A stretch of 64,000 nt of DNA from Brevundimonas sp. A19_0 (GTDB lineage Bacteria > Pseudomonadota > Alphaproteobacteria > Caulobacterales > Caulobacteraceae): the NCBI RefSeq assembly GCF_017744255.1, contig NZ_JAGHQP010000002.1, positions 186,001 to 250,000 on the forward strand, read 5' to 3'. Of the stretch, positions 1-8,163 are shown in pieces (position 1 is the stretch's first letter; every line of letters starts with the position of its first letter). The notes beneath the pieces were generated by a model that was not told where the DNA came from, made no database searches, and was given only the letters and a program-made list of their open reading frames with translations. A program made the translations under genes and the position numbers.

Positions 1-523
1 GGTCGAGCGGCTTTTCCAGCACGGTGAAGGCCAGATCATCGCGCCGGGGCAGGCCGAAGCGAGGGTCGGTGGCGGGAAAGGGCCGGGTCTCGCCCGTGCG
101 CCGATAGCCCCGCCGCTCGTACCAGGCGATCAGCTCATTCCGGTGCACGATGACCGTCATCTCCATCCGACGCGCCCCGAAATGCCGAAGGGCATGGCCC
201 TCTGCCGCGGCGATCAGCCGGCGGCCCGTGCCCTGGGCCTGGAGGGTGGGGTCAACAGTCAGCATGCCGAGATAGGCGAGCCCCTCGCCCCGGTCGGTGA
301 CATGGACGCAGCCGGTCAAGCCGGCGGCGGTCTCGGCGACCAGTACGACCTGATCCGAAGCCGACAGGGCGGCCATCAGCGAGCCCCGGTCGATCCGGTT
401 GCCGTCCAGCAGGTCGGCCTCATGCGTCCAGCCGCGCCGGGCGCTGTCGCCGCGGTAGGCGGCATGCACCAGGGCGTGCAGCGGGGCCAGATCTGCCGGC
501 GTGGCGGGACGAAACTCAGTCAT
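1..523 (-). CDS. GNAT family N-acetyltransferase (C-terminus cut by window edge)
   Basis: Partial gene running off the left edge; about 174 codons are visible from an ATG at 523. The translation begins MTEFRPATPADLAPLHALVH and contains the acetyl-CoA binding signature region LTVDPTLQAQGTGRRLIAAA, a Q/RxxGxG/A-type pyrophosphate loop. It is followed by a downstream N/ELIAWYERRGYRRTGE segment, which is the usual C-terminal strand-helix of GNAT folds. These features identify the fold but not the substrate. Its start overlaps the stop of the upstream FAD oxidoreductase by 8 bases (516-523), so the two are probably co-transcribed and translationally coupled. Confidence 0.85.
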   Translation of the reverse strand, partial: MTEFRPATPADLAPLHALVHAAYRGDSARRGWTHEADLLDGNRIDRGSLMAALSASDQVVLVAETAAGLTGCVHVTDRGEGLAYLGMLTVDPTLQAQGTGRRLIAAAEGHALRHFGARRMEMTVIVHRNELIAWYERRGYRRTGETRPFPATDPRFGLPRRDDLAFTVLEKPLD

Positions 524-1625
524 CCAGCCTGTCCGCGACGATCTCGCCCAGCGCCAGCGAACTGGTCAGGCCCGGGCTTTCGATGCCGAACAGGGCGATC
601 AGGCCTTCGAGGCCGTGGACTTCGGCGCCGTGGATCTGGAAGTCGGGCTGGTCCTCGCCCGGGCCGTGCAGCTTCGGCCGGATGCCGGCATAGTCCGGGA
701 CCAGACGTTCGGCATCCACATCCGGCCAGAAGCGACGGATATAATGGGCAAAGGTGTCGCGCTTGGCGGGATCGACCGAATAGTCCTCAGTCTCGACGAA
801 GGCGAGGTCCGGCCCGAACACCCCCTGCCCGCCCAGATCCTTGCGATAGTGGGTTCCCAACGCGCCCTTGATCGGCGGCGGATAAATCAAACGGTTGAAC
901 GGGGCCGGTCCGGTCAGGCGGAAGTAGATGCCCTTGCCATAGTGGCCCTCGGGAATCCGGTCGGCAGGGTAGCCTTCGATAGCCGCAGCAACCGACTGGG
1001 CCGACAGGCCGGGCGCGGTGACCAGCTGGCGGGTCGTGACGGTCATGGCCCCCTCTCCGCCGACCCGAATCGAAAAGCCGCCGTCCGCAAGCGGCTCGGC
1101 GCCCTCGAACGGGGCTGAAATGACGACCGCACCCGCGGCCGCAGTGATCTCACCCTCCAGGGCCGACATATAGCCGTGGCTGTCGAACACGCCGCTCTCC
1201 GGCGACAAAATGGCAGCGTGGGCGTTGAGCGCGGGCTCGAGCGCCCGGGCCTGATCGCCGGTCAGATGCTCCAGGCCCTCGACGCCGTTGATGGTGGCCT
1301 GTTCGAAGATCGCCTCGATGCGCGGGACCTCGGCCGCCTCGGTCGCCACGACCAGCTTGCCGCACTTCCAGTAGTCGACCTTGTGGCTGTCGAGGAAGGC
1401 GTACAGGCGCCGCCGTCCCTCGACGCAGGCCTGCGCCTTCAGCGAACCGGTCGGATAGTAGAGCCCGCCGTGGATGACCTCGCTGTTCCGCGAGGACACG
1501 CCCTGACCGATGTGGTCTTGCTTCTCAAGAACCAGCACCGTCCGGCCCCGCTGGCTCAGCGCGTAGCCGCAGGCCAGGCCGACCGCGCCTGCTCCCACGA
1601 CCACAGCGTCAAAGTCGAATGTCAT
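516..1625 (-). CDS. FAD-dependent oxidoreductase, L-2-hydroxyglutarate oxidase-like
   Basis: A 369-residue DAO-superfamily flavoprotein. The N-terminal dinucleotide-binding motif GAGAVG is at residues 11-16 and is followed by VLVLEK, where the acidic residue binds the FAD ribose. The segment SSRNSEVIHGGLYYPTGSLK is characteristic of L-2-hydroxyglutarate dehydrogenase/oxidase relatives (LhgO/L2HGDH). The C-terminus has the second FAD-contact region GIRPKLHGPG and IESPGLTSSLALG. The family oxidises L-2-hydroxyglutarate or similar 2-hydroxyacids and passes electrons to quinone or oxygen; the exact substrate here is inferred from family. The gene overlaps the GNAT gene downstream and the COQ10-like gene upstream (4 bases, ATGA type). 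Confidence 0.85.
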   Translation of the reverse strand: MTFDFDAVVVGAGAVGLACGYALSQRGRTVLVLEKQDHIGQGVSSRNSEVIHGGLYYPTGSLKAQACVEGRRRLYAFLDSHKVDYWKCGKLVVATEAAEVPRIEAIFEQATINGVEGLEHLTGDQARALEPALNAHAAILSPESGVFDSHGYMSALEGEITAAAGAVVISAPFEGAEPLADGGFSIRVGGEGAMTVTTRQLVTAPGLSAQSVAAAIEGYPADRIPEGHYGKGIYFRLTGPAPFNRLIYPPPIKGALGTHYRKDLGGQGVFGPDLAFVETEDYSVDPAKRDTFAHYIRRFWPDVDAERLVPDYAGIRPKLHGPGEDQPDFQIHGAEVHGLEGLIALFGIESPGLTSSLALGEIVADRLDD

Positions 1626-2074
1626 GGCTGGCCGTAGCGGCGCGCGGCCTCGGCCTCGAACTTGCGGATCAGGCTGTCGACAGCGCGGTCGAAATTGGCC
1701 CGGAGCATGGCGTCGAGGATGGGCGAGCGAAAGGCGAAGTCGATCATGAACTCCAGCCGGGTGCCGTCCGGATGGGGAAAGAAGGCCCAGCGATTCTTCA
1801 GGTGCTTGAAAGGCCCGCGGATCAGGCCGACCTCGACCTTGGGCGCATTGCGGTCATGCCTAACCCAGGTGGAGAACCGCTCTTTCAGGAAGGCAAAGCC
1901 GACGCCCGCCTCGGCATCCAGCAGACTGACGCCCTCGGCCTCCTCCCGCTCGTTCCAGACCCGCATGGACGTCACCCAGGGCACGAAGTCCGGATAGGCG
2001 CGCACATCCGCCACCAGCGCGGCCAGCTGGTCCGGCGCATAGGGCAGGATTCGGGTCAGGGTATGGACGGCCAA
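1622..2074 (-). CDS. COQ10/RatA-like SRPBCC (START-type) protein
   Basis: A 150-residue protein of the polyketide cyclase/SRPBCC fold. The opening HTLTRILPYAPDQLAALVAD and the DFVPWVTSMRVWN segment match the family of yeast/alphaproteobacterial ubiquinone-binding protein COQ10 and enterobacterial RatA (YfjG). The C-terminal LRANFDRAVDSLIRKFEAEA helix is also typical. By family, the likely role is binding ubiquinone or a related lipid and supporting respiration. The toxin label sometimes attached to RatA homologues is not supported by anything here. It lies 7 bases downstream of lipA; the lipA-COQ10 pairing is common in alphaproteobacteria. Confidence 0.88.
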   Translation of the reverse strand: MAVHTLTRILPYAPDQLAALVADVRAYPDFVPWVTSMRVWNEREEAEGVSLLDAEAGVGFAFLKERFSTWVRHDRNAPKVEVGLIRGPFKHLKNRWAFFPHPDGTRLEFMIDFAFRSPILDAMLRANFDRAVDSLIRKFEAEAARRYGQP

Positions 2075-2081
2075 GTCGCGA

Positions 2082-3044
2082 CTAGCGCCCCGTCTGTGCC
2101 AGACGTGCGGCCTTCAGCCGGGCGAAGTCGTCTCCCGCATGGTGCGAGCTGCGGGTCAGGGGCGAGGCCGACACCATCAGGAAGCCCTTGGCCCGCGCGA
2201 TGGCCTCATAGGACTTGAACTCATCCGGCGTCACGAACCGGTCGATGGCCGCGTGCTTGCGGGTCGGCTGCAGGTACTGGCCGATAGTGATGAAGTCGAC
2301 GCCGGCCGAGCGCATGTCGTCCATCACCTGCATGACCTCTTCCTTGGTCTCGCCCAGTCCGACCATGATGCCGGACTTGGTGAACTGGTTCGGGTCGCGT
2401 TCCTTCACCTGTTGCAGCAGGCGCAGGGAGTGGAAGTAGCGGGCGCCGGGGCGGATCTTCAGATACAGGCGCGGGACAGTCTCCAGGTTGTGATTGAACA
2501 CGTCTGGCTTCGCGTCGATCATGACCTCGGCGGCGCCGTCCTTGCGCAGGAAGTCGGGCGTCAGGATCTCGATCGTCGTGGTCGGGGCCTGCAGGCGGAT
2601 CTGGCGGACGACCTCGGCAAAGTGGGCCGCGCCCCCGTCAGCGACATCATCCCGGTCGACAGAGGTGATGACGACGTGATTCAGGCCAAGCTGAGCCACG
2701 GCCAGGCCGACCTTGGCCGGTTCCTCGGGGTCGAGCGGTTGGGGCAGGCCCGTCTTGACGTTGCAGAAGGCGCAGGCCCGCGTGCAGGTGTCGCCCATGA
2801 TCATCAGCGTGGCGTGCTTCTGGCTCCAGCACTCGCCGATGTTGGGGCAGGCCGCTTCCTCGCAGACGGTGACGAGGCCCTTGTCCTTCACGATGGATTT
2901 GGTCGCATTGTACTGGCCCGACCCGGGTGCCTTGACCCGCAGCCAGTCGGGCTTGCGCAGCACAGGCGATTCCGGCCGGTTGCGCTTTTCCGGGTGGCGC
3001 AGCTCGGCGGAGGACCGCTGGAGGGTATCGATCAGGGTGACCAT
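2082..3044 (-). CDS. lipA: lipoyl synthase
   Basis: Radical-SAM enzyme that inserts two sulfurs into octanoyl groups on lipoyl domains. With the internal ATG at 3044 the protein is 320 residues, the usual LipA length. The auxiliary-cluster cysteines are at 61, 66 and 72 ([12 protein letters not shown]), and the radical-SAM CX3CX2C motif (CTRACAFC) is at 87-94. The C-terminal serine ligand falls in the [10 protein letters not shown] segment. An in-frame ATG at 3143 would add 33 residues rich in Arg/Pro/Ala that are not part of the family, so the shorter start is preferred; no strong ribosome binding site decides it. Confidence 0.96.
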   Translation of the reverse strand: MVTLIDTLQRSSAELRHPEKRNRPESPVLRKPDWLRVKAPGSGQYNATKSIVKDKGLVTVCEEAACPNIGECWSQKHATLMIMGDTCTRACAFCNVKTGLPQPLDPEEPAKVGLAVAQLGLNHVVITSVDRDDVADGGAAHFAEVVRQIRLQAPTTTIEILTPDFLRKDGAAEVMIDAKPDVFNHNLETVPRLYLKIRPGARYFHSLRLLQQVKERDPNQFTKSGIMVGLGETKEEVMQVMDDMRSAGVDFITIGQYLQPTRKHAAIDRFVTPDEFKSYEAIARAKGFLMVSASPLTRSSHHAGDDFARLKAARLAQTGR

Positions 3045-3202
3045 GGCGTCGGACAATTGCGGGCGGCGGGAGGGCTCGGAAGCCGCTATGTCGGCCTTCG
3101 GGAACCGGATGGCAAGCCGTGCGGGCGTCGCACGGCCCCTCACGCCGTGTAACTTATCTTTTCAACCGGCGTTCTGCTCTCTAGTTTGCCCCGATTATCA
3201 AG

Positions 3203-3229
3203 GAGGGGCGCAGACCCCTCACAGGGAGG
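3203..3229 (+). promoter_or_regulatory. leader hairpin and ribosome binding site of the acyl-ACP/CoA ligase gene
   Basis: A 6-bp stem, GAGGGG (3203-3208) paired with CCCCTC (3215-3220) around a 6-base loop, sits immediately before the purine-rich GGGAGG (3224-3229). The GGGAGG abuts an ATG at 3230 but is correctly spaced (6 bases) from an in-frame TTG at 3236. The hairpin could modulate access to the ribosome binding site; a regulatory role is only inferred from position. Confidence 0.35.
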
Positions 3230-3235
3230 ATGCGT

Positions 3236-4792
3236 TTGTCGGCTGACATGCACGCCAAGGCCGCTCAGGAGACTATTTTCGACGCCCTGATCGCGGCGCG
3301 CGAAAAGTATGGCGACAAGCCGATTCTCGAGGACCAGGACCGCAATCCCCTGACCTATACGGGCCTGATCCGTGCGGCCATGGTGCTGGGCCGCAAGATC
3401 GCCGCCCTGACCGAGCCGGCCGAGCGCGTGGCCATCCTGCTGCCCTCCAGCTCGGGCGTGGTCGTGACCTTTTATGGCCTGCACGCCATGGGCCGGGTGC
3501 CGGTCATGCTCAACTTCACTTCGGGGGAATTGAACCTGAAGGCGGCGGTCCGCGCTGCGGGCGTGAAGAAAATCCTGTCGGCCCGGCGCTTCATCAGCCA
3601 GGCCAAGCTGGAGGACCTCGTCAACAGCCTGGAACAGGTGGCCGAGATCGTCTGGCTGGACGACATCCGCAAGTCGATCGGCCTGCCCGACAAGCTGTTC
3701 GGCCTCATGGCCGGCTTCTTCCCCAAGCAGTTCCGCGTCGAGACGCGCCCGTCCGACCCGGGCGTCATCCTGTTCACCTCAGGCAGCTTCGGAAGCCCCA
3801 AGGGCGTGATGCTGAGCCAGTCGAACATGGTCTCGAACGTCCGCCAGGTCGCGACGCACATCGACCTCGACCCCGACTGGGTGATGTTCAACCCGCTGCC
3901 GACCTTCCACTGTTTCGGCCTGACCGGCGGCGTCCTGCTGCCGCTGCTGACCGGGATGAAGGCGTTCCAGTACCCCTCTCCCCTGCACTCCAAGCAGATC
4001 GTGGAACTGCTGCCCGAGGTGAAGGCCTCGATCCTGTTCGCGACCGACACCTTCCTGAACCAGTATGCGCGCGTCGCGGGGCCGGACGATTTCTCGACCC
4101 TGCAGTTCGTGGTCGCCGGCGCCGAGCGGGTGCGTGACGAGACGCACCATCTGTTCAACACCAAATTCGGCGGGCTGAAGCTGCTCGAGGGCTATGGTGC
4201 GACCGAAGCGGCGCCGGTGGTGGCGGTCAATCACCCGGACCGCAACCGGCCGGGTACCGTCGGCCAGATGCTGCCCGATATGGAATGGCGGGTCGATCCG
4301 GTTCCCGGCATCGAGACGGGCGGCAGGCTCTACCTGCGCGGTCCCAATGTCATGGCGGGCTATATCGCCGAGGATGATCCCGAGCGGCTCGAGCCCCTCA
4401 AGGACGGCTGGCACGACACCGGCGACATCGTCGACATCGACGCCGACGGCTATGTCAGCATCCTGGGTCGCGTGAAACGCTTCGCCAAGGTCGGCGGCGA
4501 GATGATCAGCCTGACGGCGGTCGAGGGGCTGGCCAGCGCGGTCTGGCCCGAGTCACGCCACGCCGTCGTGGCGGTTCCCGACAGCCGCAAGGGCGAGAAG
4601 CTGGTGCTGGTCACCGACCGGATCGATGCCGAGGCATCACGCCTGACCGAATGGGCGCGCAGCCACGGCGCGCCGGATCTGGCCGTGCCCAAGCGGATCA
4701 TGAAGGTCAGCGAGGTCCCGGTTCTGGGCACCGGAAAGACCGACTATGTCGCCATCCAGCGCATGGTCGAGGGTGAGGCCGAGGCGGCCTGA
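3236..4792 (+). CDS. AMP-binding acyl-ACP/acyl-CoA synthetase, Aas C-terminal type
   Basis: An adenylate-forming enzyme of about 518 residues. The ATP/P-loop motif FTSGSFGSPKGVMLS is near residue 180, the GYGATE core motif near 318, and the late DGWHDTGDIVDIDADGYVS followed by GRVKRFAKVGGEMIS carries the hinge and catalytic Lys region. The GGEMISLTAVE and VPVLGTGKTDY segments resemble the acyl-ACP synthetase half of bifunctional Aas (2-acylglycerophosphoethanolamine acyltransferase/acyl-ACP ligase), but no PlsC acyltransferase domain is present. The likely reaction is ATP-dependent activation of fatty acids onto ACP or CoA at the inner membrane. The TTG start is chosen because the GGGAGG leaves no spacer before the ATG at 3230; a third candidate is ATG 3248. 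Confidence 0.85.
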   Translation: MSADMHAKAAQETIFDALIAAREKYGDKPILEDQDRNPLTYTGLIRAAMVLGRKIAALTEPAERVAILLPSSSGVVVTFYGLHAMGRVPVMLNFTSGELNLKAAVRAAGVKKILSARRFISQAKLEDLVNSLEQVAEIVWLDDIRKSIGLPDKLFGLMAGFFPKQFRVETRPSDPGVILFTSGSFGSPKGVMLSQSNMVSNVRQVATHIDLDPDWVMFNPLPTFHCFGLTGGVLLPLLTGMKAFQYPSPLHSKQIVELLPEVKASILFATDTFLNQYARVAGPDDFSTLQFVVAGAERVRDETHHLFNTKFGGLKLLEGYGATEAAPVVAVNHPDRNRPGTVGQMLPDMEWRVDPVPGIETGGRLYLRGPNVMAGYIAEDDPERLEPLKDGWHDTGDIVDIDADGYVSILGRVKRFAKVGGEMISLTAVEGLASAVWPESRHAVVAVPDSRKGEKLVLVTDRIDAEASRLTEWARSHGAPDLAVPKRIMKVSEVPVLGTGKTDYVAIQRMVEGEAEAA

Positions 4793-4866
4793 GGGTCCGC
4801 GAACGGCGATTGATCTGGAACCTTGGCTATTGCAGTATCCCGGCACAATTCAGGGAGGCTGAAACC

Positions 4867-5265
4867 ATGTTCGATTCGCTTGAGCGTCACAGCCCGATGG
4901 CCCTTGCCGGGCTGCGGGTCATTTCCGGTCTCATGTTCATGCAGCACGGGGCCCAGAAGATCTTCTCCTTCCCGGCCGAGGCCCGCGGCCCGTTCGAGCT
5001 GATGAGCCAGATGGGCATTGGCGGTGTGCTGGAGCTGGTTGGTGGGGCGCTGATCGTGCTGGGCCTGTTCACCCGGCCGGTCGCCTTCCTGCTGTCGGGC
5101 ATGATGGCCGTGGCCTACTTCCAGTTTCACGCCATGTCGGGTGGCCTGTATCCGCTGGTGAACGGCGGCGAGCTGGCGGCGCTCTACTGCTGGGTGTTCC
5201 TGTTCATCTTCTTTGCCGGCCCGGGCGCCTTCAGCGTCGACGGCATGCTGGCGAAGAAGCGCTGA
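4867..5265 (+). CDS. DoxX family membrane protein
   Basis: A 132-residue integral membrane protein with about four hydrophobic segments. It contains the DoxX hallmarks GLRVISGLMFMQHGAQKIF near the N-terminus and ELVGGALIVLGLFTRPVAF in the middle. The ATG at 4867 is preceded by GGGAGG at good spacing; the longer reading from 4810 has no such site. DoxX relatives are linked to redox and thiol homeostasis or to quinone-linked oxidation, but no substrate can be assigned here. It is convergent with the extradiol dioxygenase gene, whose stop codon begins one base after this one ends. Confidence 0.88.
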   Translation: MFDSLERHSPMALAGLRVISGLMFMQHGAQKIFSFPAEARGPFELMSQMGIGGVLELVGGALIVLGLFTRPVAFLLSGMMAVAYFQFHAMSGGLYPLVNGGELAALYCWVFLFIFFAGPGAFSVDGMLAKKR

Positions 5266-6021
5266 TCAGCCGATCCGGACCCCGGTCATCGAAATCGAGC
5301 CGCCCTCGATCCGGTCGTTGAAAAAGGCGACCGGATCTTCGGGCCGGGCCTGCGCCGCAACATAGAGCAGCGGCAGGAAATGCTCGTCCGTGGGCACGCT
5401 GAGCGCGGCGTTGTCCGCGAGGTCCATCCAGTGGATCAGGCGACCGTGATCCCCGGCGACCAGGGCGGCCTTGACCGCCTCGTTGAACGTCAGCGCCCAG
5501 TCGTAGGGCTCGCCGCCCGCGCGCTTCCATGTCCGCAGATTGTGCACAAAGTCGCCGGATCCGGCGATGACGATATCCTCGTCCCGAAGGGCATTCAGGC
5601 CCTTGGCGAGGTCATAGTGGCCCTGCGCGTCGAGGGTGCGGTCCAGCGACAGCTGGACGATCGGGACATCGGCGTCCGGCCAGACATGGGCCAACACGGA
5701 CCAGGTGCCGTGGTCGAGGCCCCACTGGTCCGTGGGGGTCGCGCCCGTAAGGTCGGCAACCCGCGCCGCGAGCTCCGGAGAGCCGGGCGCGGGGTACTGA
5801 AAGGCATGCAGTTCGGGCGGGAAACCGCCAAAGTCGTGGATCGTTTCGGGCCTCGCCATGGCAGTGACGGCTGACCCACGGGTCTCCCAGTGGGCCGAGA
5901 TCATCACCACGCCTCGCGGCTTGCCGAGGTCCTGCCCCAGCTGGCGCCACCCCTCGGCCCACGGGCCGCCCAGGGCGTTCATGGGCGAACCGTGGCCGAA
6001 GAAGAGGGCGGGCGCCGCCAT
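5266..6021 (-). CDS. class III extradiol ring-cleavage dioxygenase (DODA/YgiD type)
   Basis: A 251-residue member of the LigB-like superfamily related to 4,5-DOPA dioxygenase and E. coli YgiD. The expected metal/acid-base histidines are visible in FFGHGSPMNAL (N-terminus), ISAHWETRG, DHGTWSVLAHVWPDAD and GSGDFVHNLR. The length matches the family (about 250-270). The family uses non-haem Fe(II) or Zn to open catecholic rings; the natural substrate is unknown. It is followed by a 2-base gap to the upstream wrbA gene, so wrbA and this gene probably form a minus-strand operon. Confidence 0.88.
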   Translation of the reverse strand: MAAPALFFGHGSPMNALGGPWAEGWRQLGQDLGKPRGVVMISAHWETRGSAVTAMARPETIHDFGGFPPELHAFQYPAPGSPELAARVADLTGATPTDQWGLDHGTWSVLAHVWPDADVPIVQLSLDRTLDAQGHYDLAKGLNALRDEDIVIAGSGDFVHNLRTWKRAGGEPYDWALTFNEAVKAALVAGDHGRLIHWMDLADNAALSVPTDEHFLPLLYVAAQARPEDPVAFFNDRIEGGSISMTGVRIG

Positions 6022-6023
6022 CG

Positions 6024-6626
6024 TCAGCCGAACAGCTTTTTGGCGGTTTCCGCGGCGATCCGACCCTGGAAGCGCGCGCCCTCAAGCTCATTGTCGCTGG
6101 GCATGCGCGAGCCGTCGCCGTCGGTGATGGTGGTCGCGCCATAGGGCGAGCCGCCGGTGATCTCGTCCATCCGCATTTGACCCTGCCAGGTGTAGGGCAG
6201 GCCGACCACCAGCATGCCGTGGTGCATGATGGTCTGGATCAGACCGATGAGGGTCATCTCATTGCCGCCGTGCTGGGTAGCGGTCGAGGTAAAGGCCCCG
6301 CCCACCTTGCCGGCCAGCTTGCCGTTGGCCCACAGGCCGCCGGTCTGGTCGAGGAAGTTCCGCATTTGCGAAGCCGCCGTGCCGTAGCGCGTGCCGGCGC
6401 CGATCAGGATGGCGTCATAGTCGGCCAGGTCCTCGACCTTGGCGATGGGGGCTTCCTGGTCGAGCTTGTAGCCGCTCTTCTTCGCCAGCTCCTCGGGCAC
6501 CAGTTCCGGGACTCGCTTGATATCCACGGTCGCGCCTTCGACCTCGCGCGCGCCCTCGGCGATGGCCTGGGCCATGCGCTCCACGTGGCCGTAGGTGGAA
6601 TGATAGAGGACCAGAACCTTGGGCAT
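6024..6626 (-). CDS. wrbA: NAD(P)H:quinone oxidoreductase, type IV (WrbA)
   Basis: A 200-residue flavodoxin-like protein; WrbA is usually 198-200. The N-terminus [20 protein letters not shown] carries the FMN-phosphate loop. [20 protein letters not shown] and the [19 protein letters not shown] segment, with the characteristic HGGxE, are specific to WrbA. The start at 6626 has AGGAGA upstream at good spacing; the reading from 6659 lacks this. The enzyme reduces quinones by two electrons with NAD(P)H and limits redox cycling, which fits its dioxygenase neighbour. Confidence 0.95.
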   Translation of the reverse strand: MPKVLVLYHSTYGHVERMAQAIAEGAREVEGATVDIKRVPELVPEELAKKSGYKLDQEAPIAKVEDLADYDAILIGAGTRYGTAASQMRNFLDQTGGLWANGKLAGKVGGAFTSTATQHGGNEMTLIGLIQTIMHHGMLVVGLPYTWQGQMRMDEITGGSPYGATTITDGDGSRMPSDNELEGARFQGRIAAETAKKLFG

Positions 6627-6712
6627 GGGAAATCTCCTGAGTCGGATATGTAACTGCAACAGTGTCGAAATAGGCTATGCCCTCGCCCCGTCAAGGGGCA
6701 CCGACCAGAAAG

Positions 6713-7162
6713 TCAGAAAGGGCAGACCCGCTGATAGAAGGCGTCGGACCCCGGAACGGTTGCGCCCTGCGCCAGAAGGTAGCGGTGCTCGACGACCGAC
6801 GCCTGCTGTTCGATGTTCAGTCCGTCCCACGCGACATCAGCGTCGCAGCGATAGGCGTAGGCCTTCGGCCCGTCCCCTGCCCTCAGCTTGCCGATCAGGA
6901 GATTGATGCCCTGCTGGGCTTGCCAGACGTGCACCAGCTCATGGACCAGGGTGGCGCGTCGGCGAAGGGGGCCTTGCGAAAGGTCCTCGTCCCAGCTCGT
7001 GGCCGGCCAGAAGATCCAGCTGCGACCGGCGAACCGGCCGGGTACGAAAGCACGCCTGAGAAACGTCGGCAGCCGCACCAGCCGGATGGCCGCCAGGTCG
7101 ATCCTTTCGCCGAAGACCGAGCGGGCCAGGGCGATCTCTCCGTCCATGAGGGTGCGGATCAT
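6713..7162 (-). CDS. small HExxH metallopeptidase-like protein
   Basis: A 149-residue protein starting at the ATG at 7162; the open frame extends further 5' but that part lies inside the neighbouring gene in another frame. It contains a zinc-peptidase type helix, LVHELVHVWQAQQG, with the HExxH signature near residue 80, in a protein with no signal peptide. Similar proteins in alphaproteobacteria are often named vgr-related or hypothetical, and the motif also recalls the eCIS-core/DUF4157 family (HExxHxxQ). Peptidase activity is inferred from the motif only. The start overlaps the stop of the D,D-carboxypeptidase gene by 4 bases (ATGA), indicating coupled translation. Confidence 0.75.
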   Translation of the reverse strand: MIRTLMDGEIALARSVFGERIDLAAIRLVRLPTFLRRAFVPGRFAGRSWIFWPATSWDEDLSQGPLRRRATLVHELVHVWQAQQGINLLIGKLRAGDGPKAYAYRCDADVAWDGLNIEQQASVVEHRYLLAQGATVPGSDAFYQRVCPF

Positions 7163-8052
7163 TCGCCCGCCAGCGGCGAGGTATGCGGATAGGGCGCCAG
7201 TCGCCCGGAGTTCAGGATTTCCGTGGTCGGGCCGGTCCATTCCCAGTGCCAGGGCTCGTAGGCATAGGGCACGAAGCCAAAGCGAGCGGCATTCTCCACC
7301 AGCCAGCGATAGGCCGGGCCGCGCGACTGGTGCCTGCGGTTGGCCCAGCGGGTCGAGTCGACGCCATGCCCCGCAAGGTGACCGACATAGATGTCGATGG
7401 CCGTGCCGGTGCGGTGGGGAGAACAGGCCGCGCGCCGCAAACCGTCGCAGTTCCCCTCGGTCGCGCACCGGGCCGTGTCGGCGTCCGGATCGCGATAGCT
7501 GGAGAAGATCTGGAGAAGCTCGGGGTTGTCGGCGATCTCCGGAACCTCGGCCCGGGCCGCGCGAACCATGAGGCGGTAGGCGTTGAGGACATCGTATTGC
7601 AGCAGCCGCACCATACGGTCAGCGTGCTCCTCGTCGGGATCAAGATAGCCGAGTTCGCTCTGCGGCGGGGGTTCGGGGCAGATGTCGGCCACCCGGGCCA
7701 TGACGAAGGGCCGGCGTTCCTGCCACACCCCCTTGAACACCTGAAAGGTGCCACGGTCGAAGAGACCGTTCGGAACGCGATCATAGCGTTTCTGGAAGGT
7801 GGCAAGGGCCTGGGCGAAACCGGGCGTATCCGGGGCGCAACGTGTGCCGATCTCCTTCTGGATCAGCGGCAGGTAGGTCAGCCAGCCGCGCTCCGTCTGA
7901 TCGAACGGCTGCCACATCAACCAGTCGGCCGAATAGCCGTTGGCCACGGCGATCCCCCGAGAGCCGGGGCCCGCATTACAGTCCTCCTGCGCCAGGGCAG
8001 GACCGGCCAGACCGACCAGCAGGACCACCAGCACTGTTGCGAACCTCGTCAT
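7159..8052 (-). CDS. M15-type D-alanyl-D-alanine carboxypeptidase (VanY-like), secreted
   Basis: A 297-residue protein. It has a classical signal peptide (MTRFATVLVVLLVGLAGPALA, cleavage after about residue 21), so the product is periplasmic. The metal ligands are in SPHRTGTAIDIYVG (SxHxxGxAxD) and in the C-terminal EPWHWEWTG, the paired M15/VanY signature. The predicted reaction is Zn-dependent trimming of D-Ala-D-Ala or cleavage of related peptidoglycan peptides. The middle region has cysteines (about residues 195-212) that may form disulfides. It is co-transcribed with the downstream HExxH gene. Confidence 0.85.
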   Translation of the reverse strand: MTRFATVLVVLLVGLAGPALAQEDCNAGPGSRGIAVANGYSADWLMWQPFDQTERGWLTYLPLIQKEIGTRCAPDTPGFAQALATFQKRYDRVPNGLFDRGTFQVFKGVWQERRPFVMARVADICPEPPPQSELGYLDPDEEHADRMVRLLQYDVLNAYRLMVRAARAEVPEIADNPELLQIFSSYRDPDADTARCATEGNCDGLRRAACSPHRTGTAIDIYVGHLAGHGVDSTRWANRRHQSRGPAYRWLVENAARFGFVPYAYEPWHWEWTGPTTEILNSGRLAPYPHTSPLAGE

Positions 8053-8163
8053 CCTCCGAGCAAGCCCCAGCCGGGCCCCGAGGGCAAGGGGGCAGTTGCG
8101 TCGGGTGAATTCGCGCTATGACAGGGACGGCGGACGACTCGTGCCGTCATCGAGGGGATACCC

